Source: Algoriphagus sp. (GTDB lineage Bacteria; Bacteroidota; Bacteroidia; Cytophagales; Cyclobacteriaceae). From it: a stretch of 64,000 nt of DNA. Shown here piece after piece: positions 60,189-64,000 of the stretch. Every line of letters starts with the position of its first letter. The stretch's first letter is position 1. A program made the position numbers and the translations under genes. The stretch spans positions 41,863-105,862 of the forward strand of contig NZ_JAMWZB010000018.1 in the NCBI RefSeq assembly GCF_024305035.1. Reading direction: 5' to 3'. A model generated the notes under the pieces. That model had not been told where the DNA came from. It was given only the letters and a program-made list of their open reading frames with translations, and searched no databases.

Positions 60189-61145
60189 ATGGCGATCCAT
60201 CGCAATCCAAGCGCTGAAAACTGGAATGGTAGAACATCCGAACTACCTGACTATTGGCATCAATTTGTCCACTGCATTTCTGATCTCAACTTTTCTCAGG
60301 AAGGCGAAAAGAAAATCGGGATTTTGGGTTATCCTGTCGAGGAAGGAGTCCGAAGAAATCAAGGAAGACCCGGAACCAAAGAAGCGCCCCTACTCATCAG
60401 AAAGCTTTTGGGAAGTACGGCCTTTCACCTTGGGGAAAAAGTCCGTGTTTATGACTACGGAGATATTTCCATCCGAGAAAAGGACTTGGAAGAGGCACAG
60501 CTAGAAGTTGCTGAGCTTCTTCAGAAATTGATCCAAAGCCAGCATTTCCCGGTAGTGCTTGGCGGGGGGCATGATCTAGCCTATGCCCATGGAAAGGGGC
60601 TAATCAGTCAGGTTAAATCCAAAGGTGAAAAGCTCGGAATCATAAACTTGGACGCTCATTTTGATCTTCGTCCCTTGGTAAATGGAAAAGGACATTCGGG
60701 ATCACCCTTTTTTCAACTCTCAAAAGAATTTCCAACGGACTTCAATTACCTAGCCTTGGGTATCCAACGAGCAGCAAATCCGATTTCACTTTTTCAAAAG
60801 GCAGAGGATATCAAGGCAAAGTACTTGGTGATGGAACAATTTCGATTACACAATTGGGAGTATATTGAGGAGCAAATCATCTGGTTTTTAGACTCAGTCA
60901 ACAAAGTATACCTAACCATTGACTTAGATGGCTTCTCTTCGGCTTTTGCTCCTGGGGTTTCGGCTCCATCACCGATGGGATTTTCTCCCCAGATTGCCTT
61001 TAAAGTATTTGATCTTATCGCAAAAAGTAAAAAGCTGATCAGTTTGGATGTGGTGGAGTTAAATCCCCGATTTGATCAAGATCAGGCAACGGCACGACTA
61101 GCGGCAAGATGCGTGGAATATATTCTTAGAAAAGTATTTACCTAA
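60189..61145 (+). CDS. hutG: Formimidoylglutamase
   Basis: A 318-residue ureohydrolase (arginase family) hydrolysing N-formimidoyl-glutamate to glutamate and formamide, the last hut step. Manganese-binding motifs are FPVVLGGGHDLAYAHGK, IINLDAHFDLRPLVNGKGHS GSP and LTIDLDGFSSAFAPGVSAPS. The start is taken at MAIHRNPSAENW; a TTG 8 codons earlier is in frame. A weak TAATTTG at 60161-60167 may be a separate promoter, needed because the 3.3-kb insert with its terminator separates this gene from hutHIU. Confidence 0.93.
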   Translation: MAIHRNPSAENWNGRTSELPDYWHQFVHCISDLNFSQEGEKKIGILGYPVEEGVRRNQGRPGTKEAPLLIRKLLGSTAFHLGEKVRVYDYGDISIREKDLEEAQLEVAELLQKLIQSQHFPVVLGGGHDLAYAHGKGLISQVKSKGEKLGIINLDAHFDLRPLVNGKGHSGSPFFQLSKEFPTDFNYLALGIQRAANPISLFQKAEDIKAKYLVMEQFRLHNWEYIEEQIIWFLDSVNKVYLTIDLDGFSSAFAPGVSAPSPMGFSPQIAFKVFDLIAKSKKLISLDVVELNPRFDQDQATARLAARCVEYILRKVFT

Positions 61146-61160
61146 AAAACCAAAATATCC

Positions 61161-63371
61161 CTAAGCAGCCAAACTCGATTCCTTAAATTGAATCAAAAAG
61201 CTCGTCCCTCCCTGACTTTGTACATTCATCGTTCCATTGATTTGACGGGTAAGGCTATTGACCAGCCTTAATCCCAAAGTGGGCGATCGCTCGATATCCA
61301 TATCCTGACTTAAGCCCTTTCCCGTATCGGCCACCAAAAGCTCAAATTCCCCCGGGCCTGTGGCTGCAAGCTTGATTTTTATCGTTCCAGTTTGGGTATC
61401 TTCAAAAGCATATTTTAGCGCATTACTCAATAATTCATTGGTAATCAAACCTAGGGGTATCGCCGTATCAATATCCAAATTGATTTCCTCACTGTCTATT
61501 TCCACTTGTATTTTCTTATCCGTCCGATAGGTTTGCGTTAGAAAATCACTTAACTGAATCAAGTATTCCCGCATATTAATCGCCGAGAGGTTATCGTATT
61601 GATAGAGTTTTTCGTGAATCAAGGCCATCGTTTTGACTCGGCTTTGGCTTTCCTTCATCGCATCAATCATCTTCAGGTCATTCATTCTCCTGGTTTGCAT
61701 ACTGAGCAAACTCGATATAATTTGAAGATTGTTTTTCACCCGATGATGGATTTCTTTTAAGAGCATTTCCCGCTCTTGGTTTTGTTTTTCAATCTTTTGG
61801 TTCTTTTGGGTCAAAAGATCATTCGCCTTTTGCTTAACTCGGGAGCGATTGTAAAAAAGGGCTGCTACGACCAAAAACATAAAAATCCCTCCTATTGCCA
61901 AATAAATTTGGGCTTGTTGCCGCTCTGCTTTTAGCCCCTGCACTTGGCTCTGCTGGTTCAAGAGCTCGATTTCTTGATCCTTTTTTTCGGTTTCAAAAGC
62001 CGTTTGAGTTTCTAAAAGTTGCTTGACTCTTGTTTCGTTTAAGACACTATCACTGTATTGCTTGTAAGCAATCTGTGATTCATAGGCCAACTGGTAGTTC
62101 CCGCTTCGTGCATACAGGTCTGCCAGTGCAAAATAGACGTCTCGAAGCCCATTGGGTTGTCCAAATTCGCTGCGTAGGGCTAGGGCTTTTTTCAAAAAAT
62201 CCTCCGCCAAAACAAATTGGCCGGTTCGCGCATAAGAGGTTCCCAGATTATGATAAATGGATGCGATTTCCCGGCTTTGATCCGAATTCATCACGGCTAA
62301 AGCCTCCTGGTAATCGGCGATGGCTTGGGGGAAATTCTCCTGCCTGAAATGAATTCGCCCTCTCAAAATCCGGCCTCTCGTGCCTCCTTCGGATTGCTTA
62401 CTTTCATCAAAAAAAGCGAGCCCTCTATCCACATAGAATCGGGCTGAATCAAATTGCTCCTGATCCAAAAAATAATCAGCCAGCTCGTAATCCAACTCTG
62501 CTAAAATCAATTTATTCTCTTTTTTAGTGGCAAAATCTCGGGCCTTATTCAGGTAAAGTCTCCAATTATCCCAATCTTCCAATCGCTCGTAGATTTTAGT
62601 CAAGTAAAGATGTCCCGCATTGGCTTGACTCCAATCTTCATTTTTCTCAGAAATTCGAAGCCCTTTCAACGCAAAATTTAAAGCACTGTCCAAATTCCCG
62701 ATGTTGAGGTGTACATTGCTTTTATTGTAAAACAAATTCGTCCATCGACTATCTTCCGGATCGGTCCGGATACTTAAAACAGAGTCTGTTTCATTCAAAT
62801 AGGTTAACGCTTTGCGGTACTCACCTTGGTAGCTGTAGGCCAAGCCTAAGTTTTCCAAGGCCACTGCTAAACCGGCCAAATCATCTGCTTGGGAAAAAAT
62901 GGGAATGGCAACCAAATAACTGTCGATCGCCCCCTGATAATCCGACTGCCGCTCTTTAATGATCCCCAAATTCATTGCCATCCCTGCAGCGTCCTTCTCC
63001 CGTCCTCCTTCTGCGTAATGAATCAAGGCTTGCTCAAAATTGGATTTAGCAGCCTCAGTTTGTCCTCTATAAAACTCCAAATTCCCCAAATAATGAAAGG
63101 TCGTGCCCAAAACATCGGGTTGGTCTTGGAGTCGAGTATCCTTAATCAAATCGGAAAAAAGATCAAAAATTTCCGGAGCAAGGGTCTTCTCGCCTTGATT
63201 ATACACCAGTTGAATCAAAGTAATCGCTTCCTGGCGATTTTCTGTCTGGATTCGCTTTTCAATCCCATCAAGGTACAATTGTAAGGAGTCCTGAACCCAG
63301 CGATCCTCCGCTGTTTGAGCGAAGGATAGCTGGGAAATCAGAAAAAGCAGAAAGACTACGAATTGACGCAT
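61161..63371 (-). CDS. TPR-containing sensor histidine kinase (HisKA_2)
   Basis: A 736-residue kinase. A signal peptide (LLFLISQLSFAQ) leads into a periplasmic array of TPR repeats (about 90-460: LGTTFHYLGNLEFYRGQTEA, LGLAYSYQGEYRKALTYLNE, ASIYHNLGTSYARTGQFVLA). One transmembrane helix follows (about 495-515, IYLAIGGIFMFLVVAALFYN), then a short coiled coil and the HisKA_2 dimerisation box LLKEIHHRVKNNLQIISSLL (phospho-acceptor His542 or His543). The HATPase_c domain has NELLSNALKYAF and ADTGKGLS. No response regulator is encoded in the window. It converges on hutG with 15 bp between. Confidence 0.93.
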   Translation of the reverse strand: MRQFVVFLLFLISQLSFAQTAEDRWVQDSLQLYLDGIEKRIQTENRQEAITLIQLVYNQGEKTLAPEIFDLFSDLIKDTRLQDQPDVLGTTFHYLGNLEFYRGQTEAAKSNFEQALIHYAEGGREKDAAGMAMNLGIIKERQSDYQGAIDSYLVAIPIFSQADDLAGLAVALENLGLAYSYQGEYRKALTYLNETDSVLSIRTDPEDSRWTNLFYNKSNVHLNIGNLDSALNFALKGLRISEKNEDWSQANAGHLYLTKIYERLEDWDNWRLYLNKARDFATKKENKLILAELDYELADYFLDQEQFDSARFYVDRGLAFFDESKQSEGGTRGRILRGRIHFRQENFPQAIADYQEALAVMNSDQSREIASIYHNLGTSYARTGQFVLAEDFLKKALALRSEFGQPNGLRDVYFALADLYARSGNYQLAYESQIAYKQYSDSVLNETRVKQLLETQTAFETEKKDQEIELLNQQSQVQGLKAERQQAQIYLAIGGIFMFLVVAALFYNRSRVKQKANDLLTQKNQKIEKQNQEREMLLKEIHHRVKNNLQIISSLLSMQTRRMNDLKMIDAMKESQSRVKTMALIHEKLYQYDNLSAINMREYLIQLSDFLTQTYRTDKKIQVEIDSEEINLDIDTAIPLGLITNELLSNALKYAFEDTQTGTIKIKLAATGPGEFELLVADTGKGLSQDMDIERSPTLGLRLVNSLTRQINGTMNVQSQGGTSFLIQFKESSLAA

Positions 63372-63443
63372 GGAGAACTAATCATAAGCTAAACAATCTT
63401 TTAAATTAGCTTTATTTGGTAAAAGTAAAAACCTCAGCTCTGC

Positions 63444-63863
63444 TCAATTCAATTCGAAACGAATGGGAAGTTGGTATTTTAGTTTTACTGGAATGCCATT
63501 TTGAGCGGCAGGTATCCAGTCCGGCATTTTATGGATTAGTTTTAGGGCTTCCGCATCGAGGATTTCGCAAACTGATTTTTTGATTACGGGCTGACTGATT
63601 TTTCCTGATTTTTCGATAAAAAATTCCACGAGTACGGTCCCTTCATGGCCTTTGACCTTTGCCTGAGGCGGATAGTTAAAATTTTTGGACATGAAATCGA
63701 CCAGCGCTCCATGGCCTCCCTTAAATGCGGGTTGGGAAGAAGACATCATACTGACTAGGGAAAGTTCCGGATAGGGCGTAAATGCCATTTGATTTTGGGC
63801 AAAAAGCATTTGGACTGAAACTAAAAAACAAACAACTACAAGATAGATAGGTCGAGCTTTCAT
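63444..63863 (-). CDS. TonB C-terminal-domain protein
   Basis: A 139-residue exported protein (signal peptide ending LFAQ) whose last 90 residues form a TonB_C domain: FPDYPPQA-like NFNYPPQAKVKGHEGTVLVEF, ISQPVIKKSVCEILDAEALK and DWIPAAQNGIPVKLKYQLPI. The protein lacks the transmembrane anchor plus proline-rich linker of a full TonB, so it is probably a periplasmic TonB-like protein and not the energiser of SusC transport. It is 72 bp upstream of the sensor kinase gene on the same strand. The remaining 137 bp to the window end hold no gene. Confidence 0.85.
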   Translation of the reverse strand: MKARPIYLVVVCFLVSVQMLFAQNQMAFTPYPELSLVSMMSSSQPAFKGGHGALVDFMSKNFNYPPQAKVKGHEGTVLVEFFIEKSGKISQPVIKKSVCEILDAEALKLIHKMPDWIPAAQNGIPVKLKYQLPIRFELN

Positions 63864-64000
63864 GATTAAAGGCGGTTAACTTTTGTTCCATGAAACTACC
63901 TTTAATTCTCACGCAGCTCGAGGGAATGGGTAAGAACTGCTTAAACCGCAATTATGCAATAGGAATAGTAAAGTTTCCCAAAATCTTTGAAAGGGAAGAG

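Overview
The window looks like chromosomal DNA of a Bacteroidota bacterium, most likely order Cytophagales near Cyclobacteriaceae/Algoriphagus (inference; no rRNA gene is present to prove it). Evidence: a SusC/SusD pair, Porin_10 outer-membrane protein, glutamine synthetase type III, HisKA_2 kinase with TPRs, TAnnTTTG-type promoters, and almost no Shine-Dalgarno sequences.

Core layout. 1-564 is the start of an RND/MMPL exporter (minus strand, cut by the window edge), divergent from thyA (751-1545). 3760-12438 is a minus-strand operon susC-susD-GH18 chitinase-ROK kinase-FAD oxidoreductase, apparently for chitin/GlcNAc glycans, with a hairpin between susD and the chitinase gene. Then come glnN, mtaB, glgB, and, after an island, a PA0069-type radical SAM gene, an acyl-CoA dehydrogenase-like gene, DUF805, a secreted esterase, a GMC oxidoreductase, a MacB/FtsX permease, miaE, a porin, lpxK, Nif3, a zinc-ribbon coiled-coil protein, a histidine phosphatase, menI-menF-menD, an MFS transporter, an XRE membrane protein, and a LysR-hutH-hutI-hutU...hutG histidine degradation locus. 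The window ends with a TPR sensor kinase and a TonB-domain protein.

Accessory layout. (a) 1.7-3.76 kb: an AraC-type regulator gene broken in two by about 0.9 kb of foreign DNA (a partial NT/HEPN-like gene and an intact XRE gene); a perfect 42-bp palindrome marks one junction. (b) 16.7-17.6 kb: a ParE-type toxin pseudogene with its intact antitoxin gene. (c) 19.8-30.9 kb: an AT-richer island with an AAA ATPase plus a broken RloB-like TOPRIM gene (a PARIS/Rlo-like defence pair), a frameshifted HigA relic, a secreted HExxH protein, an IS4 remnant, an intact higBA, a truncated subtilase, a hipBST operon with four operator palindromes phased at 40-41 bp and flanked by a 420-bp direct duplication of the radC 5' region, a tRNA 3'-end-like attachment site, an intact yefM/yoeB, and an alpha/beta-hydrolase gene cut by an IS66 remnant. 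(d) 56.9-60.1 kb: an AT-rich insert inside the hut operon, with a 12-C tract at the start of a frame-disrupted lipoprotein gene (candidate phase variation), a second lipoprotein, a terminator, and a 30-codon ORF coupled by ATGA overlap to a third lipoprotein.

The strongest candidates for something new are the phased HipB operator array inside a duplicated, excisable segment, the poly-C lipoprotein locus inside hut, and the ATPase/TOPRIM pair whose effector half alone is broken, by two amber codons. Every clear premature stop found in this window is TAG.
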